Shown one piece after another: positions 29,980-39,777 of a stretch of DNA of 64,000 bases. The position numbers and the translations under genes were made by a program. Source of the DNA: Citrobacter sp. RHB25-C09 (GTDB lineage Bacteria; Pseudomonadota; Gammaproteobacteria; Enterobacterales; Enterobacteriaceae); assembly GCF_013836145.1 (NCBI RefSeq), contig NZ_CP057483.1:3658001-3722000 (forward strand), read 5' to 3'. The notes beneath the pieces were generated by a model, which made no database searches, was not told the origin of the DNA, and worked only from the letters and a program-made list of their open reading frames with translations. Position 1 is the first letter of the stretch; each line of letters opens with the position of its first letter.

Positions 29980-30768
29980 ATGGCTTATCGTTCCGCCCCA
30001 ATCATTGACGATGTAATTTGGCGAACGCATCTCCATCCACAGATGCCTTCGCTGGCTGATGCCGTGCGCGAAACTATCGCGCAAACGCGAGCACATCTGC
30101 TTGATTTTATCCGTCTGGATGAACCAGCCCCACAGGGTGCCATGACGCTGGCGCAATGGCGTCGTCCGAGTGAACTTCGCTCGCTGCTGGCAATCTATTC
30201 CGACCATATTTATCGCAACCAGCCTACGCAGCCGCGGGAAAATAAACCGCTGATCTCACTGTGGGCGCAATGGTACATCGGGTTAATGGTCCCACCGCTT
30301 ATGCTCGCACTGTTAACGCAGGAGACTGCCATTGATGTTTCTCCCGAGCATATCCACGTGGAATTTCATGAAACGGGGCGTGCCGCCTGCTTCTGGATTG
30401 ACGTTCAGCCGGATCGCAAAACCTCAGCACAGTCACCGCAGGCGCGGATGGAGACGCTGGTTAAACAGGCGCTGTTCCCCGTCATTTCGGCACTGGAAGC
30501 GACAGGTGACATCAACGGTAAACTTATCTGGAGCAATACCGGTTATTTGATCAACTGGTATCTCACGGAAATGAAACCGCTGTTAGGAGATGAATTGCTG
30601 AACACCCTGCGTCAGTCCTGTTTTTTTGAAAAACAGCTTTCCTGCGGCGCAGATAATCCGCTCTGGCGCACCGTGGTTTCCCGCGAAGGTGTGCTGGTGC
30701 GCAGAACCTGCTGTCAGCGTTACCGCCTGCCGGACGTTCAGCAGTGCGGAGACTGCACGCTGAAATAA
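29980..30768 (+). CDS. fhuF: Siderophore-iron reductase FhuF
   Basis: 2Fe-2S protein that reduces ferric hydroxamate siderophores such as ferrioxamine B to release iron in the cytoplasm. It is 262 residues, the E. coli length. The unusual cluster-binding motif Cys-Cys-x10-Cys-x2-Cys is at the extreme C-terminus (TCCQRYRLPDVQQCGDC). It converges on ttdT with about 45 bases between. In E. coli the ttd genes are not at this locus. Confidence 0.95.
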   Translation: MAYRSAPIIDDVIWRTHLHPQMPSLADAVRETIAQTRAHLLDFIRLDEPAPQGAMTLAQWRRPSELRSLLAIYSDHIYRNQPTQPRENKPLISLWAQWYIGLMVPPLMLALLTQETAIDVSPEHIHVEFHETGRAACFWIDVQPDRKTSAQSPQARMETLVKQALFPVISALEATGDINGKLIWSNTGYLINWYLTEMKPLLGDELLNTLRQSCFFEKQLSCGADNPLWRTVVSREGVLVRRTCCQRYRLPDVQQCGDCTLK

Positions 30769-30812
30769 ATGATAAGCCGATGACAACGCACTACCATCGG
30801 CAAGCCTGATTG

Positions 30813-32273
30813 TTACAGCACGAGTGGCATCCAGAGCAGCCCGGAAATCACCAGTAACACCAGGAATATCAGGCCAAAAATCGCCCCCAGCCGCCAGTAA
30901 TCCGCCGTAGGTAAATATCCGCTACCGTAGTAGATTGGGCTTGGCCCCGTCGCATACGGCGTGAGGATACTCCCCAGACCGATGGCCCCACCGACCATCA
31001 TGCAGAAAACGGGTAACGAAATATCCGGCATCGCTAACGCTGCCGCGATCATCATCGGGGCCAGTGCGGAGGTGTAAGCAGTGGCGCTGGCAAAGAAGTA
31101 GCGCAGAAGATAAAACACGACGATCAGCGCTGACATCACCATCACCGGCGAGTAGCCGCTGAGCCCGTCCGCCAACAGTTTGCCAAACCAGCCGATGAAA
31201 CCGGTATTGTTTAACCCGGTCGCCAGGGCGATCAGCGAAGCCAGCCAGAAAAAGACGTTCCAGGCTGCTTTGTTACTGATGATGTCATCCCAGGCGATGA
31301 TGCCCAGCACCAGCATCAGCGCCACGACGCTATAGCCAACCATGGCCGCATCAATATATGCACCGCCGAAAATCCACAGCACCAGCGCCCCTACCATCAG
31401 CACCAGCATCTTTTTCTCACGCGCACACAGCGGCCCCATCGCTTTCAGCTCACCCTCAGCCCAGCGCGGTACCTGATCGCCAGACTTCAGCACCGGCGGG
31501 TACAGCACATAAGCCAGCCAGGGCACCAGCAATACCAGCAATATACTGAGCGGCAGCATTCCCAGGAACCAGTCACCCCAACTCAGCGCCGTATTGGATG
31601 CGCTTTTCATCAGGCCGATCAGCAGCAGGTTCGGTGCCATCGCCGTCAGGAAAATGGCGCTGGTCACGCAGTCAGCGGTAATCCCCATCCACATGATATA
31701 AGAACCGATGGAACGGGCGCTGGGGTCGTTAGGCTGGGAGTTATAGAGCGGCGGGAGGTTGCGAATAATCGGGTAGATAATCCCTGCGCCGCGCGCGGAG
31801 TTTGACGGCGTTACCGGAGCGAGAATCAGCTCCGAAAGCATCACCGCATAGCCAAGAAATAGCGTCCGGTGCCCCATTTTTTTGACCAGCATGAGCGCAA
31901 TGCGTCGACCAAGGCCGGTTTTTTCGTAGCCCGCGCCAAACATAAAAGCAGCGAATATCAACCAGATAACGGAGTTTGAAAATCCCGAAACCGCCCACGA
32001 CAGCGATTTGGCGGTAAATTTGAATCCTTCCTGTGCAAGCTGTTCAGGGCTGAACAGCAGCCAGGGGGAAAGCACGGCGATGATTGAAACACCAATCATT
32101 GCGACCACCGCGCCGGGCAAGGGTTCCAGAATGAGTCCCACGATGACGCCGGTAAAGACCGCAAAATAGAGCCAGGTGTGGCTCTCAAGACCGGCAGGGG
32201 CGGGCAAAACAGCAATAATGGCGATAACCACCAGCGGAGCCAGGTATCGCCACCAACCAGATAAAGGTGCCAT
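30813..32273 (-). CDS. ttdT: L-tartrate/succinate antiporter TtdT
   Basis: DASS (CitT) family secondary transporter that exchanges L-tartrate for succinate during anaerobic growth. It is 486 residues, against 487 in E. coli, with about a dozen hydrophobic segments. The family signature SELILAPVTPSNSARGAG and SNSVIWLIFAAFMFGAGYEKTGLGRR are present. It is last in ttdA-ttdB-ttdT, 48 bases after ttdB. Confidence 0.95.
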   Translation of the reverse strand: MAPLSGWWRYLAPLVVIAIIAVLPAPAGLESHTWLYFAVFTGVIVGLILEPLPGAVVAMIGVSIIAVLSPWLLFSPEQLAQEGFKFTAKSLSWAVSGFSNSVIWLIFAAFMFGAGYEKTGLGRRIALMLVKKMGHRTLFLGYAVMLSELILAPVTPSNSARGAGIIYPIIRNLPPLYNSQPNDPSARSIGSYIMWMGITADCVTSAIFLTAMAPNLLLIGLMKSASNTALSWGDWFLGMLPLSILLVLLVPWLAYVLYPPVLKSGDQVPRWAEGELKAMGPLCAREKKMLVLMVGALVLWIFGGAYIDAAMVGYSVVALMLVLGIIAWDDIISNKAAWNVFFWLASLIALATGLNNTGFIGWFGKLLADGLSGYSPVMVMSALIVVFYLLRYFFASATAYTSALAPMMIAAALAMPDISLPVFCMMVGGAIGLGSILTPYATGPSPIYYGSGYLPTADYWRLGAIFGLIFLVLLVISGLLWMPLVL

Positions 32274-32321
32274 TGTTCTATCCCTGTAAAAGGGGAGAGG
32301 CGCAGAGCCTCTCCGGAAGGG

Positions 32322-32927
32322 TTATTTTATGTAATGCACGTGTTCACAGATTTCGTCCACGATAGGGCCGCGACGCTCTGCGAACTGTTTTTTGTTTTCA
32401 GCGATCAGGTTATTGCCCTGCGTGTCGATAGAGACGATCAGCGGGCCAAACTCCTTCACGCGGCACACCCAGAGCGATTCCGGCATACCCAGTTCCGTCC
32501 AGTGCACTTCTTCAATCTCTTCGACCTGAGTTGCCGCCAGCACCGCACAGCCCGCCGGGAAGATCACATGGAGCGCTTTGAACTTCTGGCAGCCCTCTTC
32601 GGTCAGCGGTCCCATACCGCCTTTACCGACCACCAACTTCACACCGGTCTGTTCAATGAACTCTTTTTCAAACGTTTCCATGCGCATACTGGTCGTTGGG
32701 CCAACGGATACCATTTCCCATTTTTCGCCGTTTTTACGCACGATCGGCCCGGCGTGGAATATCGCTTTGCCGTTCAGGTCGTAAGGGATGGGGCGCTTAA
32801 GCTCGATCAGGCGACGATGGCAGACGTCACGGCAGGTCACCAGCGTCCCGGTCAGATAGATCACATCGCCAACGCGAATATCCTCCAGATCTTCGGCTTT
32901 GATCGGGGTTGTCAGGATCTTTTTCAT
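32322..32927 (-). CDS. ttdB: L(+)-tartrate dehydratase beta subunit
   Basis: C-terminal swivelling-domain subunit of the class I fumarase-type hydro-lyase that converts L-tartrate to oxaloacetate. It is 201 residues, identical in length to E. coli TtdB. Conserved HAGPIVRK and [12 protein letters not shown] carry substrate-binding residues, and VVGKGGMG the phosphate-like loop. Its ATG overlaps the ttdA stop by 4 bases. Confidence 0.96.
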   Translation of the reverse strand: MKKILTTPIKAEDLEDIRVGDVIYLTGTLVTCRDVCHRRLIELKRPIPYDLNGKAIFHAGPIVRKNGEKWEMVSVGPTTSMRMETFEKEFIEQTGVKLVVGKGGMGPLTEEGCQKFKALHVIFPAGCAVLAATQVEEIEEVHWTELGMPESLWVCRVKEFGPLIVSIDTQGNNLIAENKKQFAERRGPIVDEICEHVHYIK

Positions 32928-33832
32928 AACGCGCTCCGGGTATGAGACAGGTTTTCGAAGGAGAGGTCAGAATGGACCAGCAGCGTACCGCGGCGGTGTG
33001 CCCAGCAGCCCGTAGAGACCGCCACGCCAATCGTTGACGGGTGGCGCGCGGCAGATTCGATATGAACCCCCATCACCGAACTGTTTCCGGTCAGTCCTTG
33101 CGGACCAATGCCGAGGCGGTTAAGCCCCTCTTCCAGACGGAGTTCAAGCTCTGCCGCTTTCGGATTAGGGTGACGCGTGCCAATGGGCCGCAGAATCGCT
33201 TTGCGTGACAAAACCGCCGCCGTTTCAACAGAGGTGGCAATCCCCACACCTACCAGTACCGGCGGACAGGCGTTAACGGCTAATGTAGAGATATTTTCAA
33301 AGACAAATTTCACTACCCCTTCATAACCTTCTGAAGGCATCAGTACTTTTGAGCGCCCTGGCAGAGTACAGCCGCCGCCCGCCATATAGACTTCAATTTC
33401 CGCGTCTTCGCCATCCGGGATAATGTCCCAGGTGACCCACGGCACACCGCTACCGGTGTTTTTCCCGGTATTGATTTCGTCAAAAATCTCTACCGCGTTA
33501 TGACGCAGCGGCGCTTTAACGGTGGCGTCTTCTACCGCCTGCTTGAGGATGCTCTGCAGTTCGCCTAAAAGAGGAAAACGGGACCCCACCTTCACAAAGA
33601 ACATGATTTCGCCGGTGTCCTGGCAGGCTGGACGATTCAGGTCAATCGCCTTCTGCATGTTGTCGAACATCGTATGGTAAATAATTTTCCCCATAGGCGA
33701 TGTTTCAGCTGCCCGCAATTGCTTTAATTTATCCACGACATCGTCGGGCATTCGGGTGGAAATCATCGCAGTAAAATCAGCGACGATCTCCGTCAGCTTA
33801 TTCACTGCATTTTGTTTATTTTCATTGCTCAT
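32924..33832 (-). CDS. ttdA: L(+)-tartrate dehydratase alpha subunit
   Basis: Catalytic 4Fe-4S subunit partner of TtdB. It is 302 residues, one shorter than E. coli. Cysteines suited to cluster ligation are in [23 protein letters not shown] and [10 protein letters not shown]. The central [12 protein letters not shown] is typical of class I fumarase relatives. It is divergent from ttdR across about 212 bases, where TtdR would act; no single operator stands out. Confidence 0.96.
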   Translation of the reverse strand: MSNENKQNAVNKLTEIVADFTAMISTRMPDDVVDKLKQLRAAETSPMGKIIYHTMFDNMQKAIDLNRPACQDTGEIMFFVKVGSRFPLLGELQSILKQAVEDATVKAPLRHNAVEIFDEINTGKNTGSGVPWVTWDIIPDGEDAEIEVYMAGGGCTLPGRSKVLMPSEGYEGVVKFVFENISTLAVNACPPVLVGVGIATSVETAAVLSRKAILRPIGTRHPNPKAAELELRLEEGLNRLGIGPQGLTGNSSVMGVHIESAARHPSTIGVAVSTGCWAHRRGTLLVHSDLSFENLSHTRSAL

Positions 33833-34044
33833 TATATCAACTCCAGTTTTTTATTCGTCTGGAAATAAATTCTCCTCAACAAACTACCACCAAAAGTGTG
33901 CCTTTATATTTTTTGCGACTGTGTATATGTAATTAACAGATCGTGAATCTCGCTGAAGAAAGATGATGAATATTGAGCAAGTGCAGAGTTTATCCCGGTT
34001 TTGCGAATTACACTGCAACAGTCAACGTCACGGATAACACGAAA

Positions 34045-34977
34045 ATGCTGAAAACATGGCCCTTAGCCAAAGACCTGCAGGTGCTTATTGAAATTGTCCA
34101 TACGGGAAGTTTTAGCGCGGCAGCGGCGGCACTGGGGCAGACGCCAGCCTTTGTCACAAAACGGATCCAGATACTCGAGACAACGCTTGCCACCACGCTA
34201 TTGAACCGCTCGGCCAGGGGCGTGGCGCTCACTGAAAGCGGGCAGTGCTGCTATGAGCATGCGCTGTCGATCCTCACGCAATACCAGCGGCTGTTCGATG
34301 ATGTCACACAAATTAAAACGCGCCCGGAAGGGTTAATTCGTATTGGCTGTAGCTTTGGCTTTGGTCGCAGTCATATTGCCCCAGCAATTACGGAACTGAT
34401 GCGCAGTTATCCTGAATTATTAGTCCATTTTGAACTGTTTGATCGGCAGATTGATCTGATACAGGACAATATCGATCTGGATATTAGAATTAACGATGAA
34501 ATCCCGGATTATTATATTGCACATTTGTTAACAAAAAATAAAAGAATATTATGTGCAGCACCCTCGTATTTACAAAAATATCCAGAACCACAGACGCTAC
34601 AAGAATTAAGTCGACACGACTGCCTGGTGACAAAAGAACGTGACATGACTCACGGCATTTGGGAACTGGGAAACGGTCAGGAGAAAAAGTCGGTGAAAGT
34701 CACCGGGCACCTCTCCTCCAATAGCGGTGAAATTGTGTTGCAGTGGGCACTGGAAGGAAAAGGGATCATGCTGCGTTCAGAGTGGGACGTGCAGCCCTTT
34801 CTCGCGAGCGGCAAACTGGTTCGGGTGTTGCCGGAATATGCACAAAGCGCCAATATCTGGGCAGTCTATCAGGAGCCGCTGTACCGCAGCGTCAAGCTGA
34901 GAGTCTGCGTGGAATTTCTCGCAGCGTGGTGCCAGCATCGGTTAGGCAGGCCGGATGAAGGGTATCAGCCGGGCTAA
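34045..34977 (+). CDS. ttdR: LysR-type activator TtdR
   Basis: Tartrate-responsive activator of ttdABT. It is 310 residues from [14 protein letters not shown], equal to E. coli. An in-frame ATG 24 codons upstream exists but would add a stretch absent from the family. The helix-turn-helix is at about 20-45 ([22 protein letters not shown]), followed by the usual effector domain. The ribosome site is weak (only ACGAAA before the ATG). It converges on the EIIC gene across a hairpin. Confidence 0.94.
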   Translation: MLKTWPLAKDLQVLIEIVHTGSFSAAAAALGQTPAFVTKRIQILETTLATTLLNRSARGVALTESGQCCYEHALSILTQYQRLFDDVTQIKTRPEGLIRIGCSFGFGRSHIAPAITELMRSYPELLVHFELFDRQIDLIQDNIDLDIRINDEIPDYYIAHLLTKNKRILCAAPSYLQKYPEPQTLQELSRHDCLVTKERDMTHGIWELGNGQEKKSVKVTGHLSSNSGEIVLQWALEGKGIMLRSEWDVQPFLASGKLVRVLPEYAQSANIWAVYQEPLYRSVKLRVCVEFLAAWCQHRLGRPDEGYQPG

Positions 34978-34981
34978 GCCA

Positions 34982-35005
34982 GCAGGACTCCCGCAAGAGT
35001 CCTGC
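34982..35005. terminator. Bidirectional hairpin between ttdR and the EIIC gene
   Basis: 9-bp perfect stem (GCAGGACTC with GAGTCCTGC) and a 6-base loop between two convergent genes. A short T run (CTTTACG) follows on the plus strand. Confidence 0.7.
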
Positions 35006-35018
35006 CTTTACGACTTAC

Positions 35019-36368
35019 TTACAGCGCAATCTGCTCATTTTCAGCGTCAGAACGTTGTGTTTCTTCAGCTTCCTGAGCCAGTAGCTGCTTCTCATAAACC
35101 TTAAAGAACGGATAGTAAATAATGGCGGACACCAGTGCCAGAACCACGACCAGGATCGCCGCACGATAATCCCAGCCTAACGCCCATGCTGCGCCCACCG
35201 GGGCTGGCGCGGTCCACGGCACCACCGAGATGACACGACCGATCAAATCGAATTGCATCGCTGCCCAGGCCAGGACGGCGTTGACCATCGGCGCCAGTAA
35301 GAATGGAATGAAGAATACCGGGTTCATCACGATTGGGGTACCGAAGATGACCGGCTCGTTAATGTTGAAGATGCTGGGTACGATACTCAAACGACCAATC
35401 GAGCGCAGGTGCACAGAGCGGCTACGCAGATAGCAAATAACCAGCCCCATCGTTGCCCCGGAACCCCCAATCACGATAAAGAAGGTCCAGAACGCCTCCA
35501 TAAAAATGTGCGGTAATGGCGCGCCCTGCGCCAGCGCGGTCTGGTTCATACCCAGGTTAGTCAACCAGAACATTTGCAGCATCCCGGAGACTATGGCCGC
35601 ACCGTGAATGCCTGCAAACCACAGCAAATGGCCAATCAACACCGCCAGCAAGATGGCCGGTAGCGAATCCGCAGCCGACACCAGCGGTTTAAAGATAGCC
35701 ATAATCGCCTGTGGGATCAGCATATCGAACTGCGACTGGATGAGCAGGCTCAGCGGATACAGGGTCAGCACGACCACCAGCACCGGAATTAAGAGATCGA
35801 AGGAGTTCTTGATCATCGGCGGGACCTGCTCAGGCAGGCGTATACCGATGTTGTGCGCCTTAAGAAAACGCATCATCTCCACACAGTAGATCGCCACCAG
35901 GATCGCGGTAAAAATCCCCGTCCCGCCAAGGCTATCGACAGGTAACGTCCCTTTCGTCTTGGGTGCCGCAATCAATAAGAAAGCCATAATGGAAAGCATT
36001 GCGCACATAAAGGGATCCAACTGATGCGTCTTTGCATAGTGTTTCCCCAGGTTATAGGCGATAGCGGCACAGATATAGATAGACATAATGCCCATCGTCA
36101 TATCGAAGGGAGTCAGAATCTGACCTTCAAATTGCTTTGCCAGATCCAACCACGCCCGCGCGAATCCCCAGGTGGTATCCGGAGAAAACGGAGGATAAGC
36201 GAACACTAACAGAAACGATCCGACAATCATGAAAGGCATAGCGGAAATAAAGCCATCGCGGATTGCCATTACGTGACGCTGTGAAGATATCCGCCCGGCT
36301 ATCGGACTGACATAATTCTCAACAAACCGGAAAATCACATTAAAGACTGCTGGGTGAGTAGATTTCAT
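35019..36368 (-). CDS. PTS EIIC component, lactose/cellobiose (CelB) type, orphan
   Basis: Membrane permease component of a phosphotransferase system for a beta-glucoside or chitobiose-like sugar. It is 449 residues with about ten hydrophobic segments. The EIIC hallmarks are FAGIHGAAIVSG and the substrate-loop INEPVIFGTPIVMNP with its conserved Glu and NP. No EIIA, EIIB or phospho-glycosidase gene lies nearby, so it must borrow partner domains from elsewhere. A 21-bp perfect palindrome about 70 bases upstream of the start looks like its operator. The sugar cannot be told from sequence. Confidence 0.85.
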   Translation of the reverse strand: MKSTHPAVFNVIFRFVENYVSPIAGRISSQRHVMAIRDGFISAMPFMIVGSFLLVFAYPPFSPDTTWGFARAWLDLAKQFEGQILTPFDMTMGIMSIYICAAIAYNLGKHYAKTHQLDPFMCAMLSIMAFLLIAAPKTKGTLPVDSLGGTGIFTAILVAIYCVEMMRFLKAHNIGIRLPEQVPPMIKNSFDLLIPVLVVVLTLYPLSLLIQSQFDMLIPQAIMAIFKPLVSAADSLPAILLAVLIGHLLWFAGIHGAAIVSGMLQMFWLTNLGMNQTALAQGAPLPHIFMEAFWTFFIVIGGSGATMGLVICYLRSRSVHLRSIGRLSIVPSIFNINEPVIFGTPIVMNPVFFIPFLLAPMVNAVLAWAAMQFDLIGRVISVVPWTAPAPVGAAWALGWDYRAAILVVVLALVSAIIYYPFFKVYEKQLLAQEAEETQRSDAENEQIAL

Positions 36369-36436
36369 AATTGGCTCTTTTTATGTGATACAGAGGAAGT
36401 GACAACAGCAGTATTAATCGCGCTTTGACGGACTGC

Positions 36437-36457
36437 AACCGGTTACGGTAACCGGTT
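36437..36457. promoter_or_regulatory. 21-bp perfect palindrome upstream of the EIIC gene, candidate operator
   Basis: Arms AACCGGTTAC and GTAACCGGTT flank a single central G, giving two AACCGGTT units 13 bp apart. The CG-centred style resembles LacI-family operators. It lies 69 bases before the EIIC start and about 150 bases before the divergent YbaK-like gene. No regulator gene is adjacent. Confidence 0.65.
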
Positions 36458-36604
36458 TCCGTGATTGTGAAGAGGATCGAAAAATATCTTAGATTATTGA
36501 TTTGTCATTACAGAATATTTACAGCGTTCTGGGGTTTATGCCAAATTACGCCAGCCGTTTTCATTAGAAGAGCGGGTTGCGAAAGAGGAAGTCTGGAGAA
36601 CCGA

Positions 36605-37063
36605 ATGAGTCTACAATCTGTACGGCAATTTTTGGCCGAACACGCCCCCGATATAGAAATCATTGAATCAAATCAAAGCACTGCAACGGTAGAACTGGCA
36701 GCTAAAGCCCATAATGTCGTGCCAGGGCAGATCGCCAAAACCCTCTCACTGAAGGTCAAAGACGCCATCATCCTGATTGTCGCCAAAGGCGATGCGCGGC
36801 TGGATAATAAGAAGCTAAAAAGTACGTTTGGCGCGAAAGCACGTATGCTCAGCAGCGATGAAGTGGTCAACGCAACGGGCCACCCCGTGGGCGGAGTGTG
36901 CCCTTTTGGGCTGGAAATGCCGTTACCTGTCTACTGTGACATTTCCCTGAAAGCGTTCAGCGAGGTGTTGCCGGCCGCGGGTGCGACACATAGCGCAATC
37001 CGTATTTCACCAGAGCGCATGGCCGAAATCACCGCAGCGACCTGGGTTGATGTCTGCCTGTAA
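36605..37063 (+). CDS. YbaK/aminoacyl-tRNA deacylase-domain protein
   Basis: Single-domain member of the YbaK/ProX (INS) family, whose studied members hydrolyse mischarged aminoacyl-tRNAs such as Cys-tRNA(Pro) or Ala-tRNA(Pro). It is 152 residues from MSLQSVRQFL, with GGAGA before the ATG; the upstream extension is not family-like. The conserved lysine lies in GQIAKTLSLK, and the loop GHPVGGVCPFGL and C-terminal GATHSAIRISPERM are typical. The exact tRNA specificity cannot be read. It converges on bglJ. Confidence 0.85.
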   Translation: MSLQSVRQFLAEHAPDIEIIESNQSTATVELAAKAHNVVPGQIAKTLSLKVKDAIILIVAKGDARLDNKKLKSTFGAKARMLSSDEVVNATGHPVGGVCPFGLEMPLPVYCDISLKAFSEVLPAAGATHSAIRISPERMAEITAATWVDVCL

Positions 37064-37099
37064 AAAGAGTGCCGCGCCGGATCTCTTCGGCACGGCGCA

Positions 37100-37774
37100 T
37101 TATGCGGTATGCAGCGTAGGGTGAGTCTCTCCCGCGCGCAGGTAAAGCAAAATATCAGCGGCATTCAACAACCCGGCGTCAGAATTCACTCCCAGTTTGG
37201 ACATCACATTAAACTTGTGCGCCCGGATGGTCTTGATATTCCGTTCCAGCTCAACCGCGATCTGCGGCATTGAATAACCATGCGACATAAAGCGCAGAAT
37301 TTCACGCTCGGTCGGGCTTAGCATTCGGCTCTGATTGAGATACCAGAGGTTGTTGGTATTTTCGTTGATTCGGCGGGTTCCGCTCAGCATGGAAAACAGC
37401 GCCTCCTGCAACTCAGGAAGCGCCGCCTCTTTGCTCAGTACACCATCCAGTGGTGATGGCGATAGCGCGCCAATCAGACGCGCTTCGACTTCATCATCCG
37501 CAATGACCAGACGGCGCATTCCCGGAAAGTTGGTCGCCAGTTCGTTCAGACAAATCAACCCCATCCGACGATCTTTTCTGATCGAGGAGAGAGAGAAAAT
37601 AACGGCTGAAAAAGCCATCTTCGTCATGGCGTCCTGAAATTCATCCCGTGTAGAAAAAAGATGTAATTCATAATTATTTTCAGCATCGGTATTAAATAAA
37701 CTCTGAATACCAATGCGACTCATAAAACATTTTTCTACGAGTGCGACATTTCTCTTAGCGCTTTGGTTTTCCAT
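37100..37774 (-). CDS. bglJ: LuxR-type regulator BglJ
   Basis: FixJ/LuxR-family regulator that in E. coli forms a heterodimer with RcsB and relieves H-NS silencing of bgl and other loci. It is 224 residues against 225. A degenerate receiver-like N-terminus is followed by a C-terminal LuxR helix-turn-helix (about 155-205, [32 protein letters not shown]). The first 40 bases overlap the end of yjjQ, so translation is coupled. Confidence 0.93.
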   Translation of the reverse strand: MENQSAKRNVALVEKCFMSRIGIQSLFNTDAENNYELHLFSTRDEFQDAMTKMAFSAVIFSLSSIRKDRRMGLICLNELATNFPGMRRLVIADDEVEARLIGALSPSPLDGVLSKEAALPELQEALFSMLSGTRRINENTNNLWYLNQSRMLSPTEREILRFMSHGYSMPQIAVELERNIKTIRAHKFNVMSKLGVNSDAGLLNAADILLYLRAGETHPTLHTA

Positions 37775-38457
37775 TCCGTGGTGTCTCCATATACTGAAGG
37801 TAAATTCAGCTCTCTGGCTCCTTGAGTGCTGTTAATCCATGCATACATTTCAGCATTGCTGTGTATCGATAAACGACGCATGGCACTGTTTTTCTGGGCG
37901 CTGATCGTTTTATTACTCTTCTTAAGTAATGTCGCAATCTGATTAATTCCCCAGCCTTTCCCTAACAGCCGTAAGACTTTGCGTTCTGACAGGGTCAAAA
38001 TAATAGAACGGGTACCAAATTCCTGATGTTCTGAACGGACAGGCGAGAGTAATGCTTTGCTGACCCGTTCAGCATTGTTATTTCCAGCGCGAATCGTACT
38101 GACCAGACTCTCGATAGGCTCAACGTCCGACAATAGCGTACTGACAGGGGAAATCAGCAGTTCGACAGCCTGCGAGTAGTAGGCTCTGGATACCAGAAAA
38201 ACCCAATGAATATCAGGATATTGTGAAATGAGCGTATAGTATTGCTCACAGACGTTACGCGGGTAATGGCACTCCCCGGTGAGATCGGCAATCACTAAAT
38301 CAGAACGACGTAATTGTAATAACGTCAGTTCTTCTACTGCGCGACAAACAGTTAATTCATGATCCGGGAAATGCTTCTGCATTACCCCACTTAACCCTGT
38401 CTGTATTACAGGTACTTTACTGATAATAATTCCGTTTTTGCAGCGTCCTGGCAACAT
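37735..38457 (-). CDS. yjjQ: LuxR-type regulator YjjQ
   Basis: LuxR-family regulator known in E. coli to repress motility and capsule genes and to be silenced by H-NS. It is 240 residues from [14 protein letters not shown], one shorter than E. coli. A receiver-like N-terminal domain (VIADLTGE) is followed by a C-terminal helix-turn-helix at about 165-215 ([32 protein letters not shown]). It is the first gene of yjjQ-bglJ, behind a long AT-rich leader. Confidence 0.93.
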   Translation of the reverse strand: MLPGRCKNGIIISKVPVIQTGLSGVMQKHFPDHELTVCRAVEELTLLQLRRSDLVIADLTGECHYPRNVCEQYYTLISQYPDIHWVFLVSRAYYSQAVELLISPVSTLLSDVEPIESLVSTIRAGNNNAERVSKALLSPVRSEHQEFGTRSIILTLSERKVLRLLGKGWGINQIATLLKKSNKTISAQKNSAMRRLSIHSNAEMYAWINSTQGARELNLPSVYGDTTEWKTKALREMSHS

Positions 38458-39000
38458 AATCTCTCCACATATCACCCTCTCTTTATTTCTGCTCTCTCTA
38501 CAGCGCATACATATGCATTTAGTGATATATGCTTTAATGCAATATTAAGGCAAAAATAATAGATTGTATGAATTGTTTATCCCTGGTATTTATCGTGAGT
38601 CCATACAATGCATGATACTGTTCCTTACTAAGTATCACGCAATTCAACATCCTTAATAGTCACCTATAAAGCCGCAAGAAAATATTAAAAATTTCTAAAT
38701 AAGTACGTTAGCTCCTCTAATTTCAATTAGGCATTAACGATAGCCGCCATCAATTCCTCTGTGTAAAAGACAACAAAGTTGAAGGCAGAATAAGATAATT
38801 ATGCTACTAATCCATCAATAGATGGAGACTCACCCAATCAGAGTGCGAATAGTTTGCGATAAACGCCGCCGTCTAAGTGACGGATTCGGCTTTCGACACA
38901 AAGATTGGTCTCAGCCAGAGCCAAAAAATGGGCGCTTCGTGATACAAAGAGATCTTTCGTTATTCGAACACACCACGCGTCTTTTCAGTCAGGGCGAGTC
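38458..39000. other. AT-rich intergenic region between yjjQ and yjjP, no gene seen
   Basis: 543 bases without a credible gene. The first 350 or so are visibly AT-rich (runs such as AATATTAAAAATTTC), unlike the flanking genes, and fit an H-NS-bound silencer for yjjQ-bglJ, which is known in E. coli. The remainder, nearer yjjP, is of normal composition and should hold the yjjPB promoter. No protein family was recognised in short frames here. Confidence 0.6.
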
Positions 39001-39777
39001 ATGCAAGCAGAGCAATCTTATCAGCGTACGGTTACACGGCTATCCATTCAGTGCGGGCTTTTTTTATTGCAACACAGCGCTGAGAGCGCGCTGGTCGATG
39101 AACTCTCTACCCGACTTGGTCTGGCGTTGGGAATGGATAGCGTCGAAAGCGCCATCTCCTCCAACGCTATCGTTCTGACCACCATTAAAGACGGGCAGTG
39201 CCTGACGTCTACGCGGAAAAATCAGGATCGCGGCATTAATATGCATGTGGTGACAGAGGTGCAGCACATCGTCATCCTCGCGGAACACAAGCTGCTGGAT
39301 TGCCAGGGCGTTGAAAAGCGGTTTAGTCAGCTTAAACCCTTACGTTATCCGCGCTGGCTTGTGGCATTGATGGTGGGTCTTTCCTGTGCCTGCTTCTGCA
39401 AGCTGAATAACGGCGGCTGGGATGGCGCGGTGATTACCTTTTTCGCCAGTATGGTCGCCATGTACATCCGCCAACTTCTGGCGCAGCGCCATTTGCATCC
39501 GCAGATTAACTTTTGTATTACCGCGTTCGTCGCCACTACCATTTCCGGCCTTTTGCTGCACCTCCCCACCTTTAGCCAGACGCCAACGGTAGCGATGGCT
39601 GCGAGCGTGCTGCTTTTGGTACCCGGTTTTCCCTTGATCAACGCCGTGGCGGATATGTTTAAAGGGCATATTAATACCGGGCTTGCCCGCTGGGCCATCG
39701 CCAGTTTGCTGACGCTGGCGACCTGCGTGGGCGTGGTGATGGCATTAACACTTTGGGGGCTTCCAGGATGGGCGTAA
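39001..39777 (+). CDS. yjjP: ThrE-family exporter subunit YjjP
   Basis: N-terminal-half subunit of a split ThrE-type exporter; YjjPB is reported as a succinate exporter in E. coli. It is 258 residues from [14 protein letters not shown] cytoplasmic N-terminal domain (about 1-110, with [13 protein letters not shown]) is followed by four to five hydrophobic segments. A ribosome-like GGGCGAG lies before the ATG. Longer upstream starts were discarded as not family-like. It overlaps yjjB by 10 bases. Confidence 0.92.
   Translation: MQAEQSYQRTVTRLSIQCGLFLLQHSAESALVDELSTRLGLALGMDSVESAISSNAIVLTTIKDGQCLTSTRKNQDRGINMHVVTEVQHIVILAEHKLLDCQGVEKRFSQLKPLRYPRWLVALMVGLSCACFCKLNNGGWDGAVITFFASMVAMYIRQLLAQRHLHPQINFCITAFVATTISGLLLHLPTFSQTPTVAMAASVLLLVPGFPLINAVADMFKGHINTGLARWAIASLLTLATCVGVVMALTLWGLPGWA

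Noticed and set aside
27960..30768. Possible prophage or island attached to the tRNA-Leu cluster
   Set aside because: No integrase, no phage genes and no repeat of the tRNA 3' end were found downstream; the neighbours yjjZ and fhuF are the usual chromosomal ones.
30776..30801. Hairpin GCCGATG...CATCGGC between fhuF and ttdT as a terminator
   Set aside because: The stem is only 7 bp with a 12-base loop and no T-tract on either side; left out of the feature list for weak support.
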